DNA of 64,000 bases. It comes from a virus. The translations under genes and the position numbers were made by a program. The stretch covers positions 64,001-128,000 of the IMG/VR virus record IMGVR_UViG_3300044675_001501, one strand, 5' to 3'. Under the pieces are notes generated by a model, which saw only the letters and a list, made by a program, of their open reading frames with translations, ran no database searches and had not been told where the DNA came from. Shown here in pieces: positions 57,577 to 64,000 of this stretch (the stretch's first letter is position 1; every line of letters starts with the position of its first letter).

Positions 57577-57705
57577 ATAAACAACAGGATACTTTTTTAG
57601 TGCACTAACCAATTGTGCTATTTTTCCAATGGAAAAAGTTGGACTCGAACCAACAACCTCTCGCTCTATATGCGAAAATGTTTTTGCTGCAAGTATCCTA
57701 AAACT
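57577..57705 (-). ncRNA. Circularly permuted tRNA-like element (inter-tRNA element 4)
   Basis: Minus-strand order: outer stem AGGATACTT (57699-57691); anticodon arm TTCGC-ATATAGA-GCGAG (57676-57660); T-arm GTTGG-TTCGAGT-CCAAC (57654-57638); acceptor 3' strand TTTTTCC; A; TT; acceptor 5' strand GGAAAAA (57627-57621); TA; D-arm GCAC-AATTGGTTA-GTGC (57618-57602); outer stem AAGTATCCT (57594-57586). The acceptor strands pair 7/7 across a 3-nt loop. All tRNA parts are present but rotated, with the ends between D and anticodon arms. Confidence 0.75.
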
Positions 57706-57789
57706 TGGTGCGAGTAGTGGGACTCGAACCCACATACCTTTCGGCGGCAGATTTTAAGTCTGCTGTGTATACCATTCCACCACACTCGC
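57706..57789 (-). tRNA. tRNA-Leu(TAA)
   Basis: Class II; acceptor GCGAGTG/TACTCGC, anticodon loop CTTAAAA, encoded CCA. Confidence 0.93.
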
Positions 57790-57797
57790 ATATATAC

Positions 57798-57873
57798 TGG
57801 CGTGACTGGCAGGACTCGAACCTGCGACCCACTGCTTAGAAGGCAGTTGTTCTATCCTCTGAACTACAGTCAC
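57798..57873 (-). tRNA. tRNA-Arg(TCT)
   Basis: Acceptor GTGACTG/CAGTCAC, anticodon loop CTTCTAA, discriminator G, encoded CCA. Confidence 0.94.
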
Positions 57874-57881
57874 ATAAACTT

Positions 57882-57957
57882 TGGTGTCGCCTCGTGGAAT
57901 CGAACCACGTTCCGAAGCTCTTCAGGCATCTGCTATGACCACATCAGCTAAAGCGAC
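57882..57957 (-). tRNA. tRNA-Phe(GAA)
   Basis: Acceptor GTCGCTT/AGGCGAC, anticodon loop CTGAAGA, T-arm CGTGG/CCACG, encoded CCA. One mismatch in the anticodon stem. Confidence 0.9.
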
Positions 57958-57959
57958 AT

Positions 57960-58033
57960 TGGCTACGGTGGAGAGACTCGAACTCCCACTAACAGTTTTG
58001 GAGACTGCAGTGCTGCCATTACACCACACCGTA
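57960..58033 (-). tRNA. tRNA-Trp(CCA)
   Basis: Acceptor TACGGTG/CACCGTA, anticodon loop CTCCAAA, discriminator G, encoded CCA. First tRNA of the array. Confidence 0.94.
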
Positions 58034-58075
58034 ATTGTATATACTAACGTCTAAATTTTTAAGGAACGAACTGCT

Positions 58076-58104
58076 ATCATATAGCAGTGGGAATTTAATG
58101 TCAA
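58076..58104 (-). promoter_or_regulatory. Promoter at the head of the tRNA array
   Basis: Minus strand TTGACA, 17-bp spacer beginning TTAA, TATGAT. A perfect 7-bp palindrome CTGCTAT-CAT-ATAGCAG (58071-58087) covers the -10 and could be an operator. Confidence 0.85.
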
Positions 58105-58112
58105 CTCCCAAA

Positions 58113-58149
58113 ACAAAAAACCCTCGAAGACTTTCATCATCGAGGGTTT
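58113..58149 (-). terminator. Rho-independent terminator of the small RNA gene
   Basis: Minus strand AAACCCTCG, 14-nt loop, CGAGGGTTT, then TTTGTTTT. Lies directly upstream of the tRNA-array promoter. Confidence 0.92.
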
Positions 58150-58280
58150 GGAATTCTAGTAACCTGTTACGTTACATTTTCAAACCCTCAGCTGAATCTC
58201 TACGTGATGCATTCCAGCTACCTGTAAGATTAAAAATCTCAGGCTGGCAATAAAAGGAATGTAACTGTATCGATTTCATA
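58118..58280 (-). ncRNA. Candidate small RNA gene with its own promoter and terminator
   Basis: About 160 nt from the start site predicted by the promoter at 58287 to the terminator. Minus strand folds: CATT...CCAGC / GCTGG-AATG (about 58205-58260) enclosing AGATT-TTT-AATCT. A 35-codon ATG frame begins at 58279, within a base or two of the predicted start site, so a leaderless peptide is possible but has no ribosome site. The stretch 58034-58382 has no other gene. Confidence 0.6.
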
Positions 58281-58286
58281 GAAGTA

Positions 58287-58315
58287 ATTATAGTCCAGGT
58301 TAAAATTAAAAGCAA
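58287..58315 (-). promoter_or_regulatory. Promoter of the candidate small RNA
   Basis: Minus strand TTGCTT, 17-bp spacer beginning TTAA, TATAAT. Confidence 0.82.
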
Positions 58316-58382
58316 GCACTTTTTCTTGCTTTCATCTATTTATATGATTTATTTCCTATTTTTTAACTTTTTTTAAAAATTT

Positions 58383-58673
58383 TTAAGTTTTGCATGCACC
58401 ATTGACACATCGATCAACAGCCCAGTAACCACGTGGTTTTCTAACACGCTCAACTCTTTGAGGTGCTACCATGTTGAACACAAGATCGCCACTCACTTCA
58501 AATTCATCATTCTCATAGTTCTTGCTCTCTTCATTATACGACATAGTAATCTGTGTCATCTGAGATGCATCGAACGGTCTATACATTACAAGGATGTTTC
58601 TCTTTAGTGTTACCTGTCTAACCTCAGTTACGATAACACTGCCGCCATCTTTCTTTGTAATTTCTAAGATCAT
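58383..58673 (-). CDS. Small conserved protein
   Basis: 96 aa, beta-rich (VTEVRQVTLKRNILVMYRPFD), two Cys near the C-terminus (DRCVNGACKT). Overlaps DUF6433 by 4 bp. Unrecognised. Confidence 0.65.
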   Translation of the reverse strand: MILEITKKDGGSVIVTEVRQVTLKRNILVMYRPFDASQMTQITMSYNEESKNYENDEFEVSGDLVFNMVAPQRVERVRKPRGYWAVDRCVNGACKT

Positions 58674-59065
58674 AGAAGTCCTAAGTCTGTTACCAGTTTC
58701 TTTGTAATTTTTGGATACAGCTTCTGTAACTTTTGATCCTTGACCGCAAGAAGAACCTTCGCTTCAGATTGCTCAATGGATTCAAGCAAGTCTATAAACA
58801 GCTGTTCTCTCTTTGGCTTAGTCAAGTCTTTTCGAGTAAATACATATAGACGTTTAGACTCGAAGATCAAAGTTGTTGGAGCCATACCAATTGGACTTTT
58901 ATCTGCCTTGTACGGAGGATCTGTTTCAGGAAGAAGGAATTTCTTCTCTGGATCGAATGCGTACTGCAAAATAAGTTTAAGTCCAGTTGTTGTTTTATAT
59001 TTAGTAGTCAGCAGGGTTGTGTCCTTACTGACATCATCTAAGATCTCGTTGATCAATTTCGACAT
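58670..59065 (-). CDS. DUF6433 family protein
   Basis: 131 aa. Helical N-terminus then ILQYAFDPEKKFLLPETDPPYK and LFIDLLESIEQSEAKVLLAVKDQKL, the DUF6433 pattern of T4-like marine phages. Overlaps RNase H by 1 bp; always found near it. Function unknown. Confidence 0.82.
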   Translation of the reverse strand: MSKLINEILDDVSKDTTLLTTKYKTTTGLKLILQYAFDPEKKFLLPETDPPYKADKSPIGMAPTTLIFESKRLYVFTRKDLTKPKREQLFIDLLESIEQSEAKVLLAVKDQKLQKLYPKITKKLVTDLGLL

Positions 59066-59937
59066 TAAAAATCCTCCAATTCATCTAAGAGCAATCTGCA
59101 ACGATGCTCCATAAGATAGTTCATAATCGACATCTTGTCGCCTTTAGGACTATTTAGTTCAAAAGACCCAAGGATCTCTTTCTGAACATCCTCAGGGATA
59201 AACTTAAAGTCCACCAGAGTTGCATTACGATGCCAGTTGCGACGCTCAGAATCATTACGACAAGCAATGAATCCATTATCAATAAACTCTTGAAGACGTT
59301 TAGAAGAAACTGGCGCTTGACGACCCTCAACAAGAAAGATGTCATCAGGTGACAGAATGTTAGGAACACCATCACCAGCATCACCCTTCACGATATGCTC
59401 AATGGTGAAAGGATGAATCTCTTTCTTAGCAATTGTCACTTGCTTTTTCTGCATAGGTGACCACTGCTTCACATTGTCATAAGCATGAAGTTGCTTGAAG
59501 TCTTTATCGCTAGAGACAATCATAACATCTTCAGCTGTCCCGAACTCATTGCATCGAGCAGTCAGAATTGCGATGATATCGTCCGCTTCGGCTCGTTCAA
59601 TATGCATAACCTTATATGGGAAATGCTTTGCCAAGTCCTCACGAATTTCACTCAATGTGTTAAAGATCAAGTTCCAATCAAGATCGGAATCTTCACGACT
59701 CTTCTTACGTGCTGCTTTATAGTTTGGAAAAAAGTCCTTACGCCAATACTTTTTACCGTCGCAACAAATAACCATCTCACCATACTGCTTTGAATACTTT
59801 TTCTTGTAGTATTTCAAAGTAGAAAGTGTAGTGTGACGAATCAAGTTTTTGATATCACCTTCGCTGCCCTGCACCAAATCCTTCTTAAACGAAAGGATGT
59901 TGGCAAGAGCAACTTGACTGTAGTCGATAAGAATCAT
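59065..59937 (-). CDS. rnh: RNase H / 5'-3' exonuclease (T4 Rnh, FEN family)
   Basis: 290 aa (T4: 305 aa). Acidic metal ligands: LIDYSQ near the start, CCDGKKYWRKDFFPNYKAARKK, ERAEADDIIAIL and VSSDKDFKQL, then HIVKGDAGDGVPNI (H3TH). It removes RNA primers behind the fork together with gp32. T4 Rnh has the same layout. Confidence 0.95.
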   Translation of the reverse strand: MILIDYSQVALANILSFKKDLVQGSEGDIKNLIRHTTLSTLKYYKKKYSKQYGEMVICCDGKKYWRKDFFPNYKAARKKSREDSDLDWNLIFNTLSEIREDLAKHFPYKVMHIERAEADDIIAILTARCNEFGTAEDVMIVSSDKDFKQLHAYDNVKQWSPMQKKQVTIAKKEIHPFTIEHIVKGDAGDGVPNILSPDDIFLVEGRQAPVSSKRLQEFIDNGFIACRNDSERRNWHRNATLVDFKFIPEDVQKEILGSFELNSPKGDKMSIMNYLMEHRCRLLLDELEDF

Positions 59938-59938
59938 T

Positions 59939-61036
59939 TTAAAATACCTTCAGAATAATGCACTCTTCATTAATACGACCATTCGGCTGAGACGCTTTAG
60001 TCGTCAACTGTTTGAACGCACTGTTCAGTGCACGTTTACCCATAGCAGCAAAATCTTTCACGACCTCAGGCTTACGTAATGTTTTAGTAATAGAAGCAAC
60101 AATGTCAAAGTTAACAAGAGTTGTTCCCTTAACTGTCATCAAACCATTGTCAGCAGGTTTATACACAGTCAGACGACGATACTTCGTGTTATAAATCCAG
60201 ACTTCCTCAGAGTTAACAAGTTTACTAGCATGCTCAGACTTCAAACCAAGTTCAGCGAACTCGGGCATATACTTAACCTTAGATGCTACCACACCAGCAG
60301 GTTTCTCTTTGCGAGCACGTGGTTTACGTTGTGCCTTAGCACTAACCACACGCTGCTGACAGTCTTGAATAACTGACTCAATGAAAGCAAGCAATCGCTT
60401 CAACTCCATTTTCTTGAAGTTGCTGTAACCTTCAACAAGTTGCTCGTCATCGCCTTTGATAGTTTGTTCAAGTTCTTTCTTCAGAGGAACCCAAGCTGTT
60501 GACAAATACTTAACGATCGGAGCACCATAACTCTTGATTGGTGTCTTCAGTTTATAGCCTTTCGGACAACCAGCAGCAATAAAGTCATCAATCTCACCTT
60601 CAATTTCGCCAGCAACTTCACGTGCCTTTTCTAGGATACGATCTTGAATCGTAACAACCTGAGCAGAAACAACCTTCGGCTGATCAACTTTCGCAGGAAT
60701 GTTTGCTTTAATTTCAGCAAGCATTTCATTCATACGCAACATGTGCGCATCAGACAAAATCTGTCCTCGGCTCAACAAACGTGCGAGAGTACCATAACTA
60801 CGGAAACGCCAATCATCAACTCGCTCTAGGTCGCCAGTGATCTTAGGATTAAAAGTTGCGACATAATTAATCGCCCACTTTTTCTTTTCCTTGTTGTCAT
60901 GATTTGCGTTGTAATAATTCAGCGCAAATGTCACGTCTTTGTTGTACGACTCAGTTGAGAGTTTCGGCTCGTTGTCAACCTTTGCTTTGGTCACACGCTC
61001 AACAAACTTTTTTCGCTTGGCTGTATTCATAGACAA
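59939..61036 (-). CDS. Conserved T4-like phage protein of unknown function
   Basis: 365 aa, strongly basic, helical. SYNKDVTFALNYYNANHDNKEKKKWAINY near the N-terminus, a KAQRKPRARKEKP linker near 240, and a small C-terminal domain (EVWIYNTKYRRLTVYKPADNGLMTVKGTTLVNFD). Conserved upstream of RNase H in cyanophage-like genomes; nucleic-acid binding is plausible only. Confidence 0.75.
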   Translation of the reverse strand: MSMNTAKRKKFVERVTKAKVDNEPKLSTESYNKDVTFALNYYNANHDNKEKKKWAINYVATFNPKITGDLERVDDWRFRSYGTLARLLSRGQILSDAHMLRMNEMLAEIKANIPAKVDQPKVVSAQVVTIQDRILEKAREVAGEIEGEIDDFIAAGCPKGYKLKTPIKSYGAPIVKYLSTAWVPLKKELEQTIKGDDEQLVEGYSNFKKMELKRLLAFIESVIQDCQQRVVSAKAQRKPRARKEKPAGVVASKVKYMPEFAELGLKSEHASKLVNSEEVWIYNTKYRRLTVYKPADNGLMTVKGTTLVNFDIVASITKTLRKPEVVKDFAAMGKRALNSAFKQLTTKASQPNGRINEECIILKVF

Positions 61037-61055
61037 TCTCCTAGTTTAGATTATA

Positions 61056-61084
61056 ATTATACCTGATTCCTGAATTAAAGGCAA
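61056..61084 (-). promoter_or_regulatory. Early promoter for the 365-aa gene and RNase H
   Basis: Minus strand TTGCCT, 17-bp spacer beginning TTAA, TATAAT. Confidence 0.85.
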
Positions 61085-61096
61085 GCGAAATCTTGT

Positions 61097-61121
61097 ATAA
61101 CCCTACACCCAGTAGGGTTAT
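61097..61121. repeat. ATAACCCTAC palindrome, copy 4
   Basis: ATAACCCTAC-ACCCA-GTAGGGTTAT, perfect 10-bp stem, 12 bp upstream of the -35. Confidence 0.88.
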
Positions 61122-61318
61122 TTGCGGGACTTAAAAGATAGGATTGGACCTGTCAGCAAGCCAGTTATCCAAAGCGCAGCTGCCCATGTGGCAGCGTTGT
61201 AAGGAATTGCAAGAACTGGGAAAAGCATGTTCAGAGACCAAATCGTAACAAGTGGACCAGCAATAAAAATTATTGCGATGACTGCGATTGCCAAAAGAAT
61301 TACTGAAAGGTCTTTCAT
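61118..61318 (-). CDS. Small two-helix membrane protein
   Basis: 66 aa: two transmembrane segments (SVILLAIAVIAIIFIAGPLV; AATWAAALWITGLLTGPIL) and a basic C-terminus KSRK. Unrecognised. Confidence 0.7.
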   Translation of the reverse strand: MKDLSVILLAIAVIAIIFIAGPLVTIWSLNMLFPVLAIPYNAATWAAALWITGLLTGPILSFKSRK

Positions 61319-61319
61319 A

Positions 61320-61643
61320 TTACCACTCGATTCGTTTCAAATTAGAGATGTTAAAGCTACGCCATTCCTGAATGTCAGTGTCGAATACACGAACAGCATC
61401 AGTTGTTGATTTCTCAAGAGTTCCCTTTGGTTGCTTATCGCTGGGGATAGAAGAATAGTTGCGAGTGCACTTCATAATACGATCGCTACCATCTTTCTTG
61501 GTGAAGTGTACAGTAAGTGTGTTCTCTGAAAGATAGTCATCTAACCACTCACGAAACTCTGGAGTTTGCATATGTGTTGCAGGATCAACTCCAGAAGCAC
61601 GCATTACTGACATAAAATCTACACTTGAATTGCTACTAATCAT
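61320..61643 (-). CDS. Sm-like SH3 / WYL_2 (DUF2693) protein
   Basis: 107 aa from ATG 61643 (GGGAGAGAGAA upstream). TLTVHFTKKDGSDRIMKCTRNYSSIPSDKQPKG...DAVRVFDTDIQEWRSF is the conserved small beta-barrel of this phage family. Unknown role, possibly nucleic-acid binding. Confidence 0.82.
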   Translation of the reverse strand: MISSNSSVDFMSVMRASGVDPATHMQTPEFREWLDDYLSENTLTVHFTKKDGSDRIMKCTRNYSSIPSDKQPKGTLEKSTTDAVRVFDTDIQEWRSFNISNLKRIEW

Positions 61644-61843
61644 TTCTCTCTCCCTGTTTGAAACCATAAAAAATTTGCCATATTACGAAACTGCGCATCT
61701 TCCAAAAACATTTGAAACTTACTATCAACTATGCTACCCTCAAGTTTCTTATGAAAGGTAACATGGTGTAGATCTCCATGTTTCTCATGCGACACAGTAA
61801 TTGTGTACGCTTCATCCGAAAATCGAATTATATGTTCACTCAT
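61640..61843 (-). CDS. Small phage protein
   Basis: 67 aa, mixed alpha/beta, unrecognised (YTITVSHEKHGDLHHVTFHKKL). Overlaps neighbours by 4 bp. Confidence 0.65.
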   Translation of the reverse strand: MSEHIIRFSDEAYTITVSHEKHGDLHHVTFHKKLEGSIVDSKFQMFLEDAQFRNMANFLWFQTGREK

Positions 61844-62031
61844 GCTTTACTCACTTTCACTTTGATTGAATCTCTAAGGATGCCATTGGTTCTTAATGTA
61901 ACTTCTCTAGTTCCTATCTGCTCAAAATCAGCAAGTGCGATATACGCATGTTTCGTTTTAGTGTTAGTGATTGTAATTTCAGAATCACGAACCTTTGGTC
62001 TGAATAAAGCAGGTATTTGTCGATCGTTCAT
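61840..62031 (-). CDS. Small phage protein
   Basis: 63 aa from ATG 62031. DSEITITNTKTKHAYIALADFEQIGTREVTLRTNGI, beta-rich; unrecognised. Confidence 0.65.
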   Translation of the reverse strand: MNDRQIPALFRPKVRDSEITITNTKTKHAYIALADFEQIGTREVTLRTNGILRDSIKVKVSKA

Positions 62032-62032
62032 A

Positions 62033-62719
62033 TTAGTCCCATAGTCCTCTGTAGTATTTACCGAATAAGCGAAGCCCACTTTCAATTCTCTTGTTGTGAG
62101 CAGTTATACCATCCCAATCTGCTTTCCATGTATGATTTGGTCCATCTTCCATTTTAAACAGTTTAGGTTTTCCGCTTTCGTCCCACTCACAGGGAACCAT
62201 CTTAGTGTCATGGTTGCCAGTGTAGTACTGTTCTTCCCAATCATTGTCTGGTTGAAGTTGTTCAAATGTCCAGATCAATTCATTCATCACCCATTCCCAA
62301 CGCTTGTGATGGTTATCGTCAATATCGTAATCGTTTTCTTTCTCTGGTGCTGCTGTTGAACGTAGATGCTCAGGGACATCCTCATCATCAACATGAGGAG
62401 AACCATGCTTAGTTGCTTGAAGCTGCTTCAGCATTGGCAGAATGATATAGGAAAGGGTTGAATCCATGCTCCAAGTATCATACTTGTCAATACGAATCTT
62501 TACCTTGCGCTTACGCTTACTGTCAATCCAGAGCATAAACTTATAAAGTAGAGATTCTTTATCGTCACCACCAGCCAACCAAGTGCCGAAGTTGTGAACC
62601 CACTCTGGCTTTGACATGAAGCCATGCTCATCTGGCACTTCCTTTACCCAGAAGCACAGAGTCTCAGCAAGCTGATATGGACCGTACCAGTTTTTATATG
62701 GACCGATATAAATCTTCAC
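62033..62719 (-). CDS. Conserved T4-like phage protein
   Basis: 228 aa. MKIYIGPYKNWYGPYQLAETLCFW and KRKVKIRIDKYDTWSMDSTLSYIILPMLKQLQATKHGSPHVDDEDVPEHLR are widespread in large phages. Function unknown. Confidence 0.85.
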   Translation of the reverse strand: MKIYIGPYKNWYGPYQLAETLCFWVKEVPDEHGFMSKPEWVHNFGTWLAGGDDKESLLYKFMLWIDSKRKRKVKIRIDKYDTWSMDSTLSYIILPMLKQLQATKHGSPHVDDEDVPEHLRSTAAPEKENDYDIDDNHHKRWEWVMNELIWTFEQLQPDNDWEEQYYTGNHDTKMVPCEWDESGKPKLFKMEDGPNHTWKADWDGITAHNKRIESGLRLFGKYYRGLWD

Positions 62720-62949
62720 CAGTTTTTCCTACCTTTCTGTTCTTCTATCCAAGAAATTACTTTATGAATTGCTTCTTCTTTACTGCCAGCAACAAGTGTT
62801 ATCTTTGCTTTGTTATCTTCACCAATTTCTATATTATACGGTATGACTCCATTAAAAGTAAAGTCATCTGGGAGTTCTACAACAATCTCCCAGGTTTCCA
62901 AACTTTTAATGCGTTCCCAAATTGGAGCAAATCCATTACTGATCGTCAT
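62716..62949 (-). CDS. Small phage protein
   Basis: 77 aa from ATG 62949 (MTISNGFAPIWERIKSLETW). The longer frame runs into the upstream gene. Unrecognised. Confidence 0.65.
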   Translation of the reverse strand: MTISNGFAPIWERIKSLETWEIVVELPDDFTFNGVIPYNIEIGEDNKAKITLVAGSKEEAIHKVISWIEEQKGRKNW

Positions 62950-63499
62950 CCTCTGCCCACTCACCAGTTTTGTTACGATAGTGTGCAGCTTCTTCGCCGT
63001 ATGCTTCATCAGCATGTTTATCGCACAGAGTGCGATGCCAACCAATGCCATAATGCCTACCTTCAGCACCACATTCTTCGCAAGTGCGATAACTCATGCT
63101 CTCAGCGAAAGTGATGTAACCGTAATGCTTATCGGTAGCACGATCTACATAAAAACGCAGACCACCAAATTTTTCTTTAACTTGAACAGCAACAGGAACA
63201 CGCTCACGTGCTTCTTCCATGGCTAGTCGTTTCTCTTCGACTTCCTCAGCAGTAATTTCTTTACCACCTTTCCATGGATATTTACCGTCAGCATCAAAGT
63301 ATTGTTTTGTGTACTCATAGCGGTCTTTGGCTTGACGATATTCACTGCTAAGCAATCCACAGAGAACATCAATAATGTTGTACCAACCATCACCACATGA
63401 GAAACCCCAACACATAGCAGTTTGTGTCATAGGTGCACGACGATCTCTGAATATCTCGGGATACTTTGCGCATAGTGCGCTATCAAGTTCTTCTCTCAT
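62936..63499 (-). CDS. Conserved phage protein with zinc-ribbon C-terminus
   Basis: 187 aa from ATG 63499 (4-bp overlap). VKEKFGGLRFYVDRATDKHYGYITFAESMSYRTCEECGAEGRHYGIGWHRTLCDKHADEA has a CxxC...CxxH zinc site. Conserved in many phages; role unknown. Confidence 0.8.
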   Translation of the reverse strand: MREELDSALCAKYPEIFRDRRAPMTQTAMCWGFSCGDGWYNIIDVLCGLLSSEYRQAKDRYEYTKQYFDADGKYPWKGGKEITAEEVEEKRLAMEEARERVPVAVQVKEKFGGLRFYVDRATDKHYGYITFAESMSYRTCEECGAEGRHYGIGWHRTLCDKHADEAYGEEAAHYRNKTGEWAEDDDQ

Positions 63500-63984
63500 A
63501 ATTCTTCCTCGTTTGATTCTTTCCAATATTCATGCTCTTCACGAAGTCCACCATATTCAATCAGATCTTCAGGTAATGCTTCAATAGATTCTAGATCCCT
63601 GATATCATATTCAAACGACTCATCAATACCATCTATGTACTGCCCAATATAACCCATTCCTGGCTCATAATATTGCGCTTCAACATTCCAACCATCATTA
63701 GTAACAGTATCATAAAAAGCAATCGGTGGTGACCATGCGGTATCGAATGAAACAAAGATTTCGTTATCGCTTGTTCGTTCCCAATCGATGATACTTGCTT
63801 CCCATTTCGTACCCCAGTTAGTAATATTCCAGTTGTACCAATTTTCTTCTTCATCAGCAGGGCGAGGCACAAGTAAGTTAAACAACTGATGATCTTCTTT
63901 CTTCATCAGTTGTTGCTCAAGCGCATCCACCTTAGTCTTATCTTCATTGCGAATGAATAACGAATTACTGCACCAGTTAGGCAT
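63496..63984 (-). CDS. DUF1281 / YubB ferredoxin-like protein
   Basis: 162 aa. MPNWCSNSLFI start, LFNLLVPRP, NITNWGTKWEA and FDTAWSPPIAFYD are the Api92/YubB ferredoxin-like family signature, common in phages and plasmids. Function unknown. Shine-Dalgarno AAGGAGATGGCAT. Confidence 0.9.
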   Translation of the reverse strand: MPNWCSNSLFIRNEDKTKVDALEQQLMKKEDHQLFNLLVPRPADEEENWYNWNITNWGTKWEASIIDWERTSDNEIFVSFDTAWSPPIAFYDTVTNDGWNVEAQYYEPGMGYIGQYIDGIDESFEYDIRDLESIEALPEDLIEYGGLREEHEYWKESNEEEL

Positions 63985-64000
63985 ATGCCATCTCCTTAAT

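Noticed and set aside
53051-57608. Several 60-70-aa ORFs with RDSNSHAC, SRNRTYE or GRDRTYD-like stretches
   Set aside because: These are translations of T-arms and anticodon arms of the tRNA genes.
58172-58279. 35-codon ORF in the small RNA region
   Set aside because: No ribosome site; only a leaderless start would work. Kept as an alternative inside the small RNA entry.
1-64000. Integrase, attachment sites or lysogeny genes
   Set aside because: None seen; all recognisable functions are those of a lytic T4-like phage.
1-64000. CRISPR array
   Set aside because: No regularly spaced direct repeats; the repeats found are palindromes and tRNA-linked hairpins.

Overview
This is a window of a large lytic tailed phage of the T4-like myovirus superfamily, most like the cyanophage/pelagiphage ('far T4') branch. 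The evidence is the ordered block of T4 baseplate and tail genes (gp8, gp7, gp6, gp25, PAAR tip, gp5, gp27, gp53, gp48, gp4, gp54, gp16, gp26, gp29), the replication and late-transcription genes (gp32, gp59, gp33, RNase H) and many small overlapping early genes. The DNA is AT-rich. The host cannot be fixed from the sequence. A two-piece (circularly permuted) tmRNA with tag ANEEVYALAA and an AhpC/AhpD pair fit a Gram-negative, probably proteobacterial (beta-like) host, but this is inference.

Layout. 1-18714 (minus strand): virion genes, from a truncated DUF4815 structural protein through the baseplate wedge and hub to tail-tube cap gp48. 18762-23995 is the only plus-strand block: head completion gp4, an unknown protein, gp54, small terminase gp16, hub chaperone gp26 with a likely -1 frameshift extension, and tape measure gp29. 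It ends at a bidirectional terminator. 24030-26638: gp32, gp59, gp33 and small genes. 26671-38613: accessory genes, including a ClpP-like protease, a SleB hydrolase, a sialyltransferase-like protein, a methyltransferase, the tmRNA, AhpD and AhpC, a PD-(D/E)XK nuclease, PhoH, a HAD phosphatase, an SGNH hydrolase, a MazG-like protein and a metallophosphoesterase, then tRNA-Gly. 38604-53417: dense small early genes with two AAA+ ATPases, a TROVE (Ro60-like) RNA-binding protein preceded by a structured untranslated region, dCMP deaminase, and a three-gene envelope operon (entericidin-like lipoprotein, second lipoprotein, FlgT-like secreted protein).

53075-58033 is a tRNA array, interrupted by a 2OG-Fe(II) oxygenase gene and an HNH nuclease gene. 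Together with tRNA-Gly(TCC) at 38111 it supplies isoacceptors for all 20 amino acids. The spacers hold hairpin elements, one of which looks like a circularly permuted tRNA. 58113-58292 looks like an independent small RNA gene. 58383-63984 holds DUF6433, RNase H, and conserved small phage genes.

Two expression programmes are visible. Early genes and tRNAs carry near-perfect sigma-70 promoters (TTGACA or TTTACA, almost always a 17-bp spacer beginning TTAA, TATAAT), four of them with an upstream ATAACCCTAC palindrome. Virion genes lack these, and at least one T4-type late box (TATAAATA) is present. The most interesting items are the gp26 frameshift, the permuted tmRNA, the permuted tRNA-like element and its relatives, the TROVE locus, AhpC/AhpD, and a baseplate spike carrying both a lysozyme and an M15 peptidase.
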